Assembly: GCA_910575445.1 (NCBI GenBank)
Contig: CAJTFW010000006.1
Coordinates: 186,001 to 250,000, forward strand
Length of the DNA: 64,000 bases
Source: Lachnospiraceae bacterium
Lineage (GTDB): Bacteria; Bacillota; Clostridia; Lachnospirales; Lachnospiraceae
Direction of reading: 5' to 3'
Shown: positions 1 through 8,220 of the stretch, in pieces
Layout of the letters: each line of letters starts with the position of its first letter
How positions within the stretch are numbered: the first letter of the stretch is position 1
The notes under the pieces: generated by a model
What the model was told of the DNA's origin: nothing
Database searches by the model: none
Seen by the model: the letters and a program-made list of their open reading frames with translations, nothing else
Program-made: the position numbers and the translations under genes

Positions 1-1
1 A

Positions 2-217
2 TATGAAACAGAAAAGGATCGGTTTATTGCAGCAATAGAAGAGCATCTGAATAAACATAAAAAGGATACAGATGGGGATGAAATATTCATCCATATTATT
101 GCCAATAATTTTGTGGATGGGCTGATGCAGGTTATGTACCATTATAAGGGAAAGGAATGGGCGATGATGATATTGCATAAATTATCGGAAATGTATTTGT
201 CGGGAATTGGTTTATAG
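2..217 (+). CDS. C-terminal end of a probable TetR/AcrR-family regulator (partial)
   Basis: Only the last 71 codons lie in the window; the stop is the TAG at 215-217. The visible part is helical, with a stretch near its middle (FVDGLMQVMYHYKG) and a closing amphipathic helix that resemble the ligand-binding and dimer domain of TetR-type repressors. The DNA-binding part lies outside the window, so the assignment is an inference. The gene ends about 65 bases before a CDF exporter and next to a palindrome, which fits a local repressor of that exporter. Another small helical protein is possible. Confidence 0.5.
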   Translation, partial: YETEKDRFIAAIEEHLNKHKKDTDGDEIFIHIIANNFVDGLMQVMYHYKGKEWAMMILHKLSEMYLSGIGL

Positions 218-245
218 GAGCCAGTTCCTTTTTTTACCGAACAAT

Positions 246-263
246 ATTGAATTGTTGTTCAAT
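246..263. promoter_or_regulatory. Palindrome between TetR-like gene and CDF exporter, possible operator
   Basis: The 18 bases are an interrupted palindrome with half-sites ATTGAA and TTCAAT around a 6-base spacer. It sits just upstream of the ribosome site of the CDF gene. TetR repressors bind sites of this kind, so it may be the operator of the upstream regulator. No clear -35/-10 pair is visible beside it. Confidence 0.35.
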
Positions 264-282
264 TTTGAAAGGGGAAATTAAA

Positions 283-1464
283 ATGATGACTTTATTTGTG
301 AAATGGTTTGTGAAAAACAGGGATGAGGTTTCTAACCCAAATGTAAAAAAAGCGTATGCTGTCCTGTCAAGTGTTGTTGGCATCCTGCTAAATTTATTTT
401 TGTGTGCAGCCAAGATAACTATCGGGCTTTTTAGTAATTCTGTTGCCATATCAGCAGATGGTTTTAACAACCTGTCGGATGCAGGGACTTCACTTGTTTC
501 GTTTTTGGGATTTAAGATTGCAAAATATGGCGGTGGAAATACGCATCTTTTTGGACATGGCAGGATTGAATGGATTATGAGTATTTTTACATCTATTGCA
601 GTTCTGCTTATGGGAATAAAGCTGGCGGGGGACTCTGCTGCATCTATAGCCAGCCCGGACAGTCCGGTATTCAGTATGCCAGCTCTGGTGGTACTGTTGG
701 TATCTATTTTGGTAAAGGTTTATATGTATTGTTACAATAAACGGTTTTCAAAAATAACTGGCTCGGAAACATTAAAGGCAACCGCAGCAGACTGTATAAG
801 TGATTCGTTATCAACGGCAGCCGTTTTCATATCAACGACAATTTCGTATATAACGCACCTTGAAATAGATGGTTATTGTGGTGTGCTGGTGTCCGTTTTC
901 ATTATTTTTGCAGGTGTAAAAAGCTTATGGGAAGTATTGGGGCGGATCATGGGGCAGTCAGCAGACCAGGAGATGGCAGACGCTATTTTGCAGATAGCCG
1001 GATCATATCCAGAAATCATTGCTGTCCATGATTTGATGCTTCATGATTATGGATTTGGGTATTTTGTGGTATCCATGCATACGGAAGGGTATTCGGAAAA
1101 CAGTCGGCAGCTTTACACCGCAGCAAACCAGATAGCTTATGATTTAAAACAAAAATTTCATTGTGACAGTTTTATACAAGTTGACTATGTGTTGGAGGAT
1201 AAGACATTGAAGGACGGTCTTATGGAACGAATATATACTGTCCTCAATCAATATAGCGACGAGATTGAAATAAATAATTTCAGGCTGATTGAAAGTGATC
1301 CTTATGTCAATGTTGCATTTGACATGGTCTATCCTGCTAAACTGCAAAAAAGTGAGGAGGATATCTGTAATGACATTAAAAAAGAAATCGAATCAGAATA
1401 TTCAAAATGCCGTACTGTTATTAAAGGTATTATACGGCGTGAGCGTTTTCGCTTACACCGATAA
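283..1464 (+). CDS. Cation diffusion facilitator (CDF) family metal exporter
   Basis: This 393-residue membrane protein belongs to the CDF family, which exports divalent metals such as Zn, Mn or Fe in exchange for protons. The diagnostic parts are the second-helix segment ISADGFNNLSD, carrying the metal-site Asp residues, and the loop HLFGHGRIEW that follows. Hydrophobic helices fill roughly residues 30-210, and a cytoplasmic domain of about 170 residues follows. The ATG at 283 was chosen because GAAAGGGG lies just upstream; an in-frame ATG at 247 has no ribosome site. The DtxR-type regulator two genes on supports a metal role. The metal cannot be told from sequence. Confidence 0.88.
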   Translation: MMTLFVKWFVKNRDEVSNPNVKKAYAVLSSVVGILLNLFLCAAKITIGLFSNSVAISADGFNNLSDAGTSLVSFLGFKIAKYGGGNTHLFGHGRIEWIMSIFTSIAVLLMGIKLAGDSAASIASPDSPVFSMPALVVLLVSILVKVYMYCYNKRFSKITGSETLKATAADCISDSLSTAAVFISTTISYITHLEIDGYCGVLVSVFIIFAGVKSLWEVLGRIMGQSADQEMADAILQIAGSYPEIIAVHDLMLHDYGFGYFVVSMHTEGYSENSRQLYTAANQIAYDLKQKFHCDSFIQVDYVLEDKTLKDGLMERIYTVLNQYSDEIEINNFRLIESDPYVNVAFDMVYPAKLQKSEEDICNDIKKEIESEYSKCRTVIKGIIRRERFRLHR

Positions 1465-1527
1465 TAAAGCATATTCGCAAAGCGGACATGCGTATACAAT
1501 TATATTAAGTTTAAGGAGGACATTGAA

Positions 1528-2889
1528 ATGGCAGAAAAGTCAAATCGTATCTATTTACTGGAAGAAGCAGGTGTTGCTTCTGCGTTACTTAAGTTAGGGA
1601 TACCGACAATGGTCGGTATGTTGATTTCAGCCTTGTATAATGCGATTGATGCGTATTTTGTAGGCGGTCTTGGCATGAGCCAGATGGGAGCCGTATCCGT
1701 TGTATTCCCGATTGTGCAGATCATTATAGGTCTGGGGATGATGTTTGGGGCAGGAGCATCTTCTTACATATCAAGGCTGTTGGGGAAGGAAGATAACGAA
1801 CAAGCAGACAAAACAGCTTCTACCTCACTTTTTTCGGGGCTTCTGGTTGGGGCAATTATCATTATAGGCATTATGGTTTTTCTTGACCCGGTACTTACGG
1901 CATTAGGTTCAACGGAAACAATTTTGCCTTATGCAAGAGCCTATGCAAAAATCTATGTAACTGGTTCAATTATCAATGTTTTTACTGTCATGATGAATAA
2001 CCTGCTTACGGCTCAGGGAGCTACGAAGTTCACAATGATAGCCATGCTTACAGGAAGTATCGCCAATGTGATTTTAGACCCTGTCATGATTTATGGCATG
2101 GATTTAGGTATTGAAGGGGCAGCTATTGCAACGGTTATCTCATTATGTATCAATATGGCACTTTACATTGGATATATCGCAAAAAAGAAAGGTGTTTTGA
2201 GATTTTCAGTTAGAAACATAGATCCGTCCAAGACAATTTATGCAGAAGTTCTGAAAATCGGCATTCCTGTATTGCTGTTTCAGATGCTTGCAAGTGTAGC
2301 TATGGGAAGCATCAATACTGCAGCAAAGCCTTATGGAGATTATGCAGTAGCAGCTATGGGAGCAGTTACCCGTATCATGACAGTTGTAACTTATGTAGTT
2401 TTCGGATTTTTGAAAGGGTTTCAGCCTTTTGCAGGATATAACTATGGAGCCAAAAAATATGAAAGATTAAAGAAATCTATTAGGCTTTGCATGATATGGT
2501 CGACAGTGTTTTGTATTGCTGCAGCTATTGTACTTTTCATATTTGCAGATCCAATTGTTTCCCTTTTTGGTACAGACATAGAAATGGCTGGTATAGCGGC
2601 AAAGGCACTCAGACTTAATGCAGTGTTATTTATTACATTTGGTTTTCAAATGGTGTATGCGTCACTTTATTTAGCTATTGGTAAAAGCTTAGTGGGAAGT
2701 GTACTTAGCTTGAGCAGACAGGGAATTTTCTTTTTTCCTTTAGTCATGGTACTGCCTCATATCATGGGATTAACAGGGGTGGTATGGGTACAGCCTATGG
2801 CCGACCTTTTGACTACAATACTTACCATAGTTTTTGCAGTAAGAATAAACCATACTTTATCTACAGAAATTGAAATGGGGGAAGATTGA
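1528..2889 (+). CDS. MATE family efflux transporter (first of four in the window)
   Basis: This 453-residue protein has about 12 predicted membrane helices in two similar halves, the layout of MATE exporters that push drugs or metabolites out using a Na+ or H+ gradient. Typical segments are PTMVGMLISALYNAIDAYFVGG near the N-terminus, cut here for length in its match to family members, and the FGFLKGFQPFAGYNYGA loop near residue 300. The ribosome site AAGGAGG precedes the ATG. It lies 63 bases after the CDF gene and directly before the DtxR-like gene, so the three probably share a transcript. It closely resembles the MATE protein at 3737-5122. Confidence 0.9.
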   Translation: MAEKSNRIYLLEEAGVASALLKLGIPTMVGMLISALYNAIDAYFVGGLGMSQMGAVSVVFPIVQIIIGLGMMFGAGASSYISRLLGKEDNEQADKTASTSLFSGLLVGAIIIIGIMVFLDPVLTALGSTETILPYARAYAKIYVTGSIINVFTVMMNNLLTAQGATKFTMIAMLTGSIANVILDPVMIYGMDLGIEGAAIATVISLCINMALYIGYIAKKKGVLRFSVRNIDPSKTIYAEVLKIGIPVLLFQMLASVAMGSINTAAKPYGDYAVAAMGAVTRIMTVVTYVVFGFLKGFQPFAGYNYGAKKYERLKKSIRLCMIWSTVFCIAAAIVLFIFADPIVSLFGTDIEMAGIAAKALRLNAVLFITFGFQMVYASLYLAIGKSLVGSVLSLSRQGIFFFPLVMVLPHIMGLTGVVWVQPMADLLTTILTIVFAVRINHTLSTEIEMGED

Positions 2890-2890
2890 T

Positions 2891-3250
2891 TTGGAATTAG
2901 GAAAATCTAAAGAAGACTACTTAAAAACAATTTTTGTACTGCAGAGAAAACTTGAGAATGTCCATTCGGTTAATGTTGCCGAATATATGGGGGTTTCTAA
3001 AGCAAGTGTTTGTGTAGCAATAAAACAGCTAAGAGAGCAGGGGTTTCTGATAAAGCACCCAGATTCCAGCTTGTGTCTTACTGAGAAAGGAGTATTAATA
3101 GCACAAAAAGTATATGAACGGTATGATTTTTTTCTTACAGTTTTTGCTAATGCTGGCATATCTAAGGAAACTGCAGTTAAGGATGCCTGCCGGTTGGAAC
3201 ACGATATAAGTGAAGAAAGTTTTAGGAAACTTAAGTGCGCATTGATGTAG
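2891..3250 (+). CDS. DtxR/MntR-like metal-dependent regulator
   Basis: The 119-residue product has the winged-helix layout of DtxR/MntR repressors: a start resembling LGKSKEDYLKTIFVLQ, a recognition helix around MGVSKASVCVAIKQLREQG, a wing, then a short metal-binding/dimer helix with HDISEESF. The family binds Fe2+ or Mn2+ and controls metal transport genes. I prefer the TTG at 2891, 7 bases after GGGGGAAG; an ATG at 2870 would overlap the MATE gene by 20 bases. Its place after a CDF exporter suggests local metal-responsive control. It is somewhat short and lacks the SH3-like C-terminal domain of long family members. Confidence 0.82.
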   Translation: MELGKSKEDYLKTIFVLQRKLENVHSVNVAEYMGVSKASVCVAIKQLREQGFLIKHPDSSLCLTEKGVLIAQKVYERYDFFLTVFANAGISKETAVKDACRLEHDISEESFRKLKCALM

Positions 3251-3261
3251 GCAAATAAGTG

Positions 3262-3303
3262 AAACCAACAGTTCTTAAAATAATGTTCTGTTGGTTTTGC
3301 TTT
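3262..3303 (+). terminator. Rho-independent terminator after the DtxR-like gene
   Basis: AACCAACAG at 3263-3271 pairs with CTGTTGGTT at 3288-3296, followed by TTGCTTT. It closes the CDF-MATE-DtxR operon. Confidence 0.8.
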
Positions 3304-3369
3304 AAATATATCTGGCATTCAGTGATAGTTTTATAAAAGATTAGAAGTTGATAGAGGGAGTTAAGTGAT

Positions 3370-3603
3370 ATGATAAAATTACTCGTTATTTCTTTGGAAG
3401 AACCAGAACAGGAAATATATGATAAAATAATAGAGATTGTAAATGGAGCGCATATTAGCATTGATGAAACAATAGAGGGAAAGCAGGGGAAGATAAAAAA
3501 TGGCGAATTGATTATCCTGCCAGATCAGCATAAAGTTCTGAAAGAAAACCATGAGGTAAGTTACAGTTTTGATAAATTATCCGTTGTATTGTCCGAAATG
3601 TAG
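3370..3603 (+). CDS. Truncated hypothetical protein fused out of frame to a KTR remnant
   Basis: The frame gives 77 residues beginning MIKLLVISLEEPEQEIYDKI. I do not recognise the family. The first 66 or so residues read as a normal acidic, folded-looking protein, but from about 3570 the DNA becomes the 3' part of the Cys-rich KTR gene read in another frame, so the last ten residues are accidental. The gene therefore seems to have lost its 3' end in a recombination that joined it to the KTR tail. A weak ribosome site (AGGGAG) precedes the ATG. Confidence 0.45.
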   Translation: MIKLLVISLEEPEQEIYDKIIEIVNGAHISIDETIEGKQGKIKNGELIILPDQHKVLKENHEVSYSFDKLSVVLSEM

Positions 3604-3691
3604 GCAGGAAACATTGATTGAAGCAAAGAATTTGCAAGTAATAGTCATCAAAGAGCCAGACGCTTTAGACGCAGAGCCGATGAACTTGTGA
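3572..3691 (+). pseudogene. Cys-rich KTR protein, 3' remnant (copy 1)
   Basis: Read from 3572, 39 codons match the C-terminal two thirds of the intact KTR gene at 8221-8418, including INYPLYCPKC and the ending AEPMNL before the stop. The N-terminal CPVCGSKTR half is missing and there is no start codon in this frame. It is the first of three copies of the module, each ending in a similar terminator. Confidence 0.75.
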
Positions 3692-3720
3692 GATACCTCA
3701 CAGCTCGTCGGCTCTATTTT
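3673..3720 (+). terminator. Terminator overlapping the end of KTR copy 1
   Basis: AGAGCCGA at 3673-3680 pairs with TCGGCTCT at 3708-3715, with an inner GTGAG/CTCAC stem, followed by ATTTTT. The stem begins inside the KTR reading frame, as at the other two copies. Confidence 0.8.
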
Positions 3721-3736
3721 TAGAAAGAATAAATAT

Positions 3737-5122
3737 TTAGTTGTTGGTGTTCGTGCGTATTGTAGCAGTTTGTTTCTGCATATCATTCAGTTTTTTATGA
3801 AGTGGTATAGCCATGAATACCGTTATGACTGCGGAAAGCACATCGGCAATCGGTTGGGCATATAGAATGCCGTTAAGCCCCCAGAGCATAGGCAGGAGCA
3901 GAATAACAGGGATGAAACAAATACCCTGCCTGCAAGCTCCGAGGATAAATCCCTCTCTGCCTTTTCCCAAAGCGAGAAACAGCGAGGAATATACGGTATA
4001 AAATCCAAAGAGCATGATGGAGATGCCGTTTGCTCTTAAAGATGCTGCTCCGATGCGAATCATCTCGGCATCACCTTTTGTGAATTGGGAAACAATAGCC
4101 GCAGGGAACAGAGCCAGTACCAAGCCGAAAATCACACAGAAAACCGTAGACCAAACAATGGAAGTTTTGATTGCCTCACGTAGGCGGTCAAACTTCTTTG
4201 CTCCATAGCTGTATCCTGCAATGGGCTGAAAGCCTTTAATAAATCCGAATACAGACAAGCTGCCCATAGAAATAAGACGTGTAACAACGCCCATGCCTGC
4301 AATGGCGGAATCTCCATAATCGCCTGCGGCATTGTTGATTAAGGAAATGGAAACGCTCGTTAATATCTGAAATACCAATGTCGGGATGCCGATTTTGAAA
4401 ATCTCAGACATGATTTCCTTTGTGTATGTGCAGTCCTTAATCTTAAAATGGAATACGCTTTTTTTCCGTAAAATATAGGTCAGATAAACGCAGGTTGAAA
4501 CTACTTGGGAGATTGCTGTTGCTATCGCTGCCCCCGCCACGCCTAAGTCAAATACATAGATAAACAGCGGGTCTAAGGCGATATTGAGTACTGCCCCCAT
4601 GAGTAAGGCACACATTGTTGTCTTGGCGGAACCTTCGCTTGTTACAATGTTATTCATCGTGACATTGAATACATTGAAGATACAGGAAACAATGTAAATG
4701 CCTGCGTATGTGGCGGCATAAGGCAGGATGCTGTCGGTTGCCCCTAAGAGCTTCAGTATGGGATGCAGGAACACCATAGAAATGATAATAATGACCGCCC
4801 CTACGGATACGCTGCTGTATAAAGCGGTACTTGCCACCTTATCCGCATTTTCCTTATCCCCACGACCTAACAATCGGGAAATGTAAGAAGCCGCACCGTT
4901 TCCGAACAGCAGACCAAGACCGACAACGACCTGTCCGAGCGGATAGACCACGGAGATTGCCCCCATCTGGCTCTCCCCTAACCCGCCGACGAAATATGCG
5001 TCAACAAGGTTGTAGAAAGCATTTACCAACATGCCAATCATTGTTGGGATGCCCATTGCTAAAAGTGCTTTTGGTATGGATGTGCTGCCGAGCAGCTCCA
5101 TCTTTTTGCTTTGACTGTTCAT
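3737..5122 (-). CDS. MATE family efflux transporter (second)
   Basis: The 461-residue product has the twelve-helix MATE layout and is a close relative of the exporter at 1528-2889, sharing AYFVGGLGESQMGAISVVYP near the N-terminus and FGFIKGFQPIAGYSYGAKK in the second half. Its ribosome site AAAGGAG lies 8 bases before the ATG. It is divergent from the PadR gene at 5246, and the shared 120-base space holds two palindromes that fit PadR operators. PadR repressors commonly control a neighbouring exporter and are released by its substrate, so the pair is probably a drug-inducible efflux unit. The substrate is unknown. Confidence 0.9.
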   Translation of the reverse strand: MNSQSKKMELLGSTSIPKALLAMGIPTMIGMLVNAFYNLVDAYFVGGLGESQMGAISVVYPLGQVVVGLGLLFGNGAASYISRLLGRGDKENADKVASTALYSSVSVGAVIIIISMVFLHPILKLLGATDSILPYAATYAGIYIVSCIFNVFNVTMNNIVTSEGSAKTTMCALLMGAVLNIALDPLFIYVFDLGVAGAAIATAISQVVSTCVYLTYILRKKSVFHFKIKDCTYTKEIMSEIFKIGIPTLVFQILTSVSISLINNAAGDYGDSAIAGMGVVTRLISMGSLSVFGFIKGFQPIAGYSYGAKKFDRLREAIKTSIVWSTVFCVIFGLVLALFPAAIVSQFTKGDAEMIRIGAASLRANGISIMLFGFYTVYSSLFLALGKGREGFILGACRQGICFIPVILLLPMLWGLNGILYAQPIADVLSAVITVFMAIPLHKKLNDMQKQTATIRTNTNN

Positions 5123-5161
5123 TTTGAACTCCTTTCTCTTGACAAATAGTGTTATTTATAC

Positions 5162-5216
5162 TACTATAAATTATAGTATTTGCGTTGCAGGAATTATAAT
5201 ACTATAATTTATAGTA
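5162..5216. promoter_or_regulatory. Two 17-bp palindromic operators, likely PadR sites
   Basis: TACTATAAATTATAGTA lies at 5162-5178 and TACTATAATTTATAGTA at 5200-5216. Both are near-perfect dyads, 38 bp centre to centre, in the space between the divergent MATE and PadR genes. PadR proteins bind AT-rich dyads of about this size, so control of both genes is likely. A third close match lies at 46006-46022, far away. Confidence 0.75.
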
Positions 5217-5245
5217 GTTGTCAATAGAAAAAGGAGGGATTTTAA

Positions 5246-5773
5246 ATGGCGACCATTGACTTGATTGTATTGGGAATGTTGAAACGGGAATCCTTGAGTG
5301 CATACGATATTCAGAAACTGGTGGAATACCGCAACATTTCAAAATGGGTAAAAATCAGCACACCATCCATCTATAAAAAGGTTATCCAGTTGGAAGAAAA
5401 GGGGCTTATCACAAGCCGCACGGAGAAAGAGGGAAAAATGCCCGAAAAGACAGTATATTCCTTGACGGATGCAGGAAATGAGGAATTTGAGAAACTGATG
5501 CTCGAAATATCTTGCAAGCCGATTAACATATTCTTGGATTTTAATGCGGTTATCGTTAATTTAGAAAGCATGGAAAAGGAACAACAGAGGGAATGTCTGG
5601 ATAACATTGAGAGTAATATCAATGTGCTGAAATCCTATCTTGAGGAGAACGTAGATTTAAAAGAAAATGCCCCCGATATTCCTGCGACGGGCATGGCGGT
5701 TCTGCATCAGCAATTTCGATTAGTGCAGGCAATCGAAGAATGGATAAGGGCATTGAAAGAAGAACTGCTGTAA
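5246..5773 (+). CDS. PadR family transcriptional regulator
   Basis: The 175-residue protein starts with a PadR winged helix (IDLIVLGMLKRESLSAYDIQK, seen here as a start of 20-odd residues; then a wing with KTVYSLTDAGNEEF) and ends with the helical Vir-like dimer domain of class s1 PadR proteins. The family represses stress or drug-export genes and usually itself. Ribosome site AAGGAGGG precedes the ATG by 8 bases. It is divergent from the MATE gene at 3737-5122, with two operator-like dyads between them, so autoregulation plus control of the exporter is the natural reading. Confidence 0.9.
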   Translation: MATIDLIVLGMLKRESLSAYDIQKLVEYRNISKWVKISTPSIYKKVIQLEEKGLITSRTEKEGKMPEKTVYSLTDAGNEEFEKLMLEISCKPINIFLDFNAVIVNLESMEKEQQRECLDNIESNINVLKSYLEENVDLKENAPDIPATGMAVLHQQFRLVQAIEEWIRALKEELL

Positions 5774-5891
5774 ATGTGGATGATTTAAAACATAGCAAGA
5801 ATGATGAAAAGATAGAAAACTCCTTGTGCTACAATATCTCATTGAACCCCTGATTTGACATTTCGTAATGTTAAAAAATGTGGGTGAAAAC

Positions 5892-5955
5892 GAGGAAACA
5901 CCGCAAGGGTGTACCTCTATGCCCATAAAGCATGGGTGAGAATGAAGAAAGGAGG
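5892..5955 (+). promoter_or_regulatory. Hairpin leader A, candidate cis-acting RNA before AraC-GNAT gene
   Basis: GAGG (5892-5895) pairs with CCTC (5914-5917), and inside it CACC pairs with GGTG around a GCAAG loop. A second stem pairs CCCAT (5922-5926) with ATGGG (5932-5936). The ribosome site AAAGGAGG follows at 5948. The same layout, with compensating base changes, occurs at 6797-6851. The function is unknown. Confidence 0.5.
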
Positions 5956-5962
5956 TCGCAAA

Positions 5963-6901
5963 ATGCAAGGTCAGACAGTACGCATTGTTTCACAGGCTAT
6001 CCGCTATATCGAAGAACATCTGCATGAAAAGATGGATTTAGATATGGCGGCATCGGCACTGCACTATTCCAAATATCATCTGCATCGGATTTTTACAAAG
6101 ACCGTCGGCTTGACTATCCATGATTACGCAAAACGGCGGCAGCTTACAGAAGCGGCAAAACTTCTGGTGTTTTCTGCAAAACCGATTATCGAGATTGCCC
6201 TTATGAGCGGGTATGAAAGCCAGCAGGCATTTACGGATATTTTTAAGGCGATGTATAAGACTTCTCCTGCGGAATTTCGGGAAACGGAAAACTTCTACCC
6301 GTTACAGCTTGAAATCTATCTGAAGGAGGAACTTGTAAAAATAGATTTGACAAAAGACAATATTAAATTTGCCACGCCCGAAGATGCGGATGACTGGATG
6401 GAACTGGTAAGCCTTACGATTGACGGCTATCCATGTCTGGATAAGGAAGATTACGCCGCAAACCTGCATCGGTATATTGCGGATAAAAAGGCTTTGATTT
6501 TACGGGATGATGATATGGCTATTGGCGTGATGGGATTTTCGCCCGACACAGGCAGCATAGACTTTCTGGCTGTCCATCCGCAGTATCGGCATCTCGGCAT
6601 TACAAAGCTGTTCCTTGATAAGCTGGCAGACGAGTTGCTCTATGGGCAAGAGATTACGTTGACGACATACCGTGCAGGCGATAAGGCAGATACGGGCTGG
6701 CGGGAAGAATACCGCCGTCTTGGATTTGCAGAACGGGAACTGCTTGTGGAATATGGCTATCCGACGCAGCGTTTCGTGCTTCCACCGAAAAACAAGGAGG
6801 AAATACCGCAAGGGTATACCTCTATGCCCGAAAATACGGGCAGGAAAGGGGAAACAAGGAATGACCGAAACACAGAAAAATCCGTTAGCAGAGAGCTTTA
6901 A
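5963..6901 (+). CDS. AraC-type DNA-binding domain fused to GNAT acetyltransferase domain
   Basis: Residues 5-105 form the two helix-turn-helix units of an AraC/XylS regulator (AIRYIEEHLHEKMDLDMAA, then a second unit around PIIEIALMSGYESQQAFTD). Residues 120-270 form a GNAT N-acetyltransferase fold, with IDFLAVHPQYRHLGITKLF as the acetyl-CoA binding segment; here the usual Q/RxxGxG/A motif reads QYRHLGI. The domain may sense or modify a small molecule. The ATG at 5963 was chosen because AAAGGAGGTC sits 7 bases upstream. The 3' end overlaps the next MATE gene by 41 bases, so translation is probably coupled. Confidence 0.82.
   Translation: MQGQTVRIVSQAIRYIEEHLHEKMDLDMAASALHYSKYHLHRIFTKTVGLTIHDYAKRRQLTEAAKLLVFSAKPIIEIALMSGYESQQAFTDIFKAMYKTSPAEFRETENFYPLQLEIYLKEELVKIDLTKDNIKFATPEDADDWMELVSLTIDGYPCLDKEDYAANLHRYIADKKALILRDDDMAIGVMGFSPDTGSIDFLAVHPQYRHLGITKLFLDKLADELLYGQEITLTTYRAGDKADTGWREEYRRLGFAERELLVEYGYPTQRFVLPPKNKEEIPQGYTSMPENTGRKGETRNDRNTEKSVSREL
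6797..6851 (+). promoter_or_regulatory. Hairpin leader B inside the end of the AraC-GNAT gene, before MATE
   Basis: GAGG (6797-6800) pairs with CCTC (6819-6822), TACC (6804-6807) pairs with GGTA (6813-6816) around GCAAG, and GCCCG (6826-6830) pairs with CGGGC (6837-6841). GGAAAGGGG follows as ribosome site. Compared with leader A, paired bases change together (CACC/GGTG to TACC/GGTA; CCCAT/ATGGG to GCCCG/CGGGC), which argues for selection on RNA folding. Confidence 0.5.
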
Positions 6902-8201
6902 CGCCCTATCCCTTATCCGATTTGCTTTCCCAAGCATGGTGATGATGCTGTTTATGGGATTATACACCATTGTAGACACGATTTTCGTAGCAAGGTTTGT
7001 AGACACGAATGCCTTGTCGTCCATCAATATTGTCTGCCCCGTCATCAATCTGATTGTCGGTCTGGGGACGATGCTTGCGACAGGAGGAAGTGCGGTTGTT
7101 GCGAAGAAAATGGGGAATGGAAACACAGAGGAAGCCAGAAGCAATTTTACTTTGATTGTCGTGGCAGGGGCGGTTATCGGTCTGCTGATTACAGCGGCAG
7201 GGCTTCTCTTTTTGGATGAAATCATCTGGGGATTGGGTGCGAGTAAAATATTGTTCCCATATTGCAGGGATTATCTGACCATACAGCTCATTTTCGCCGC
7301 CTTTAACATGATGCAGGTGCTATATCAGAATCTGTTTGTGACGGCGGGAAAACCAACATTAGGCTTAGTGCTTGCTGTTCTGGCGGGGATTGCCAATATT
7401 GTTTTTGATTATGTTTTTATCGTTTTACTGCAAATGGGAATCAAGGGAGCTGCTATTGGGACAGGCATCGGATATATGATACCGACAATTATCGGTACAA
7501 TATTTTTTCTGATGAAAAGAAGTGAGCTGCACTTTTGTAAGCCTGACATGGACGCATCTGTTCTGCTGAAAAGCTGTTCCAATGGTGCGTCGGAAATGGT
7601 AAGCCAGTGTTCGACTGCTGTAACGACATTTCTGTTTAATGTAACGATGATGAAGCTGCTAGGCGAGGACGGCGTAGCTGCGATTACGGTACTCATCTAT
7701 TCGCAGTTCCTCTTAACAACGCTTTATATTGGCTTCTCTATGGGAACAGCCCCCGTCGTAAGTTATAACTATGGAAGCGGGAATGTAAAACAGCTAAAAA
7801 AGACCGTCCATATTTGTTTCGGCTTTATAGCGGGGATTTCCATATTTGTATTTTTATTTTCCCTGCTTGGTGGGGAAAGCATTGCAAAGGTATTTGCCGA
7901 GGATAACAAGAATGTTTTTGAGATTACAAAGAACGGATTTACCATTTTTTCATTCAGCTTTCTGTTCTCTGGATGCAATATTTTTTCATCCGCTTTATTT
8001 ACGGCACTATCCAATGGGAAAGCATCTGCAGCCATATCTTTCCTGCGGACGTTTGGATTTATTACGGTGTTCCTTTTGGCGTTACCGAGATTTTTAGAGG
8101 TAACGGGCGTATGGCTTGTAGTACCGCTTGCGGAGCTTTTCACGCTTATGCTGACGGCATATCTGATATGCAGGCATCGGAAACAGTACCATTATTTTTG
8201 A
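6861..8201 (+). CDS. MATE family efflux transporter (third, MepA-like)
   Basis: The 446-residue protein has twelve predicted membrane helices and MATE-type segments such as FMGLYTIVDTIFVARFVD near the N-terminus and YIGFSMGTAPVVSYNYGSG in the second half. It belongs to a different branch from the two MATE proteins to its left and resembles MepA-type drug exporters. The ATG at 6861 is preceded by GGAAAGGGG at about 9 bases; longer frames upstream lie inside the AraC-GNAT gene. The AraC-GNAT regulator directly upstream and overlapping it is the likely controller. Confidence 0.87.
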   Translation: MTETQKNPLAESFNALSLIRFAFPSMVMMLFMGLYTIVDTIFVARFVDTNALSSINIVCPVINLIVGLGTMLATGGSAVVAKKMGNGNTEEARSNFTLIVVAGAVIGLLITAAGLLFLDEIIWGLGASKILFPYCRDYLTIQLIFAAFNMMQVLYQNLFVTAGKPTLGLVLAVLAGIANIVFDYVFIVLLQMGIKGAAIGTGIGYMIPTIIGTIFFLMKRSELHFCKPDMDASVLLKSCSNGASEMVSQCSTAVTTFLFNVTMMKLLGEDGVAAITVLIYSQFLLTTLYIGFSMGTAPVVSYNYGSGNVKQLKKTVHICFGFIAGISIFVFLFSLLGGESIAKVFAEDNKNVFEITKNGFTIFSFSFLFSGCNIFSSALFTALSNGKASAAISFLRTFGFITVFLLALPRFLEVTGVWLVVPLAELFTLMLTAYLICRHRKQYHYF

Positions 8202-8220
8202 AAGAAAGGCAGGCAAGAAA

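Noticed and set aside
247-282. Longer start for the CDF exporter
   Set aside because: The extra 12 residues lie in the palindrome region and have no ribosome site; the ATG at 283 has one.
4831-5127. Plus-strand frame of 98 codons opposite the MATE gene
   Set aside because: It is the antisense shadow of a conserved membrane protein and is rich in Arg and Pro as expected of such shadows.
6500-7225. Minus-strand frame of 241 codons
   Set aside because: It lies opposite the AraC-GNAT and MATE genes, both well supported, and resembles no protein family.
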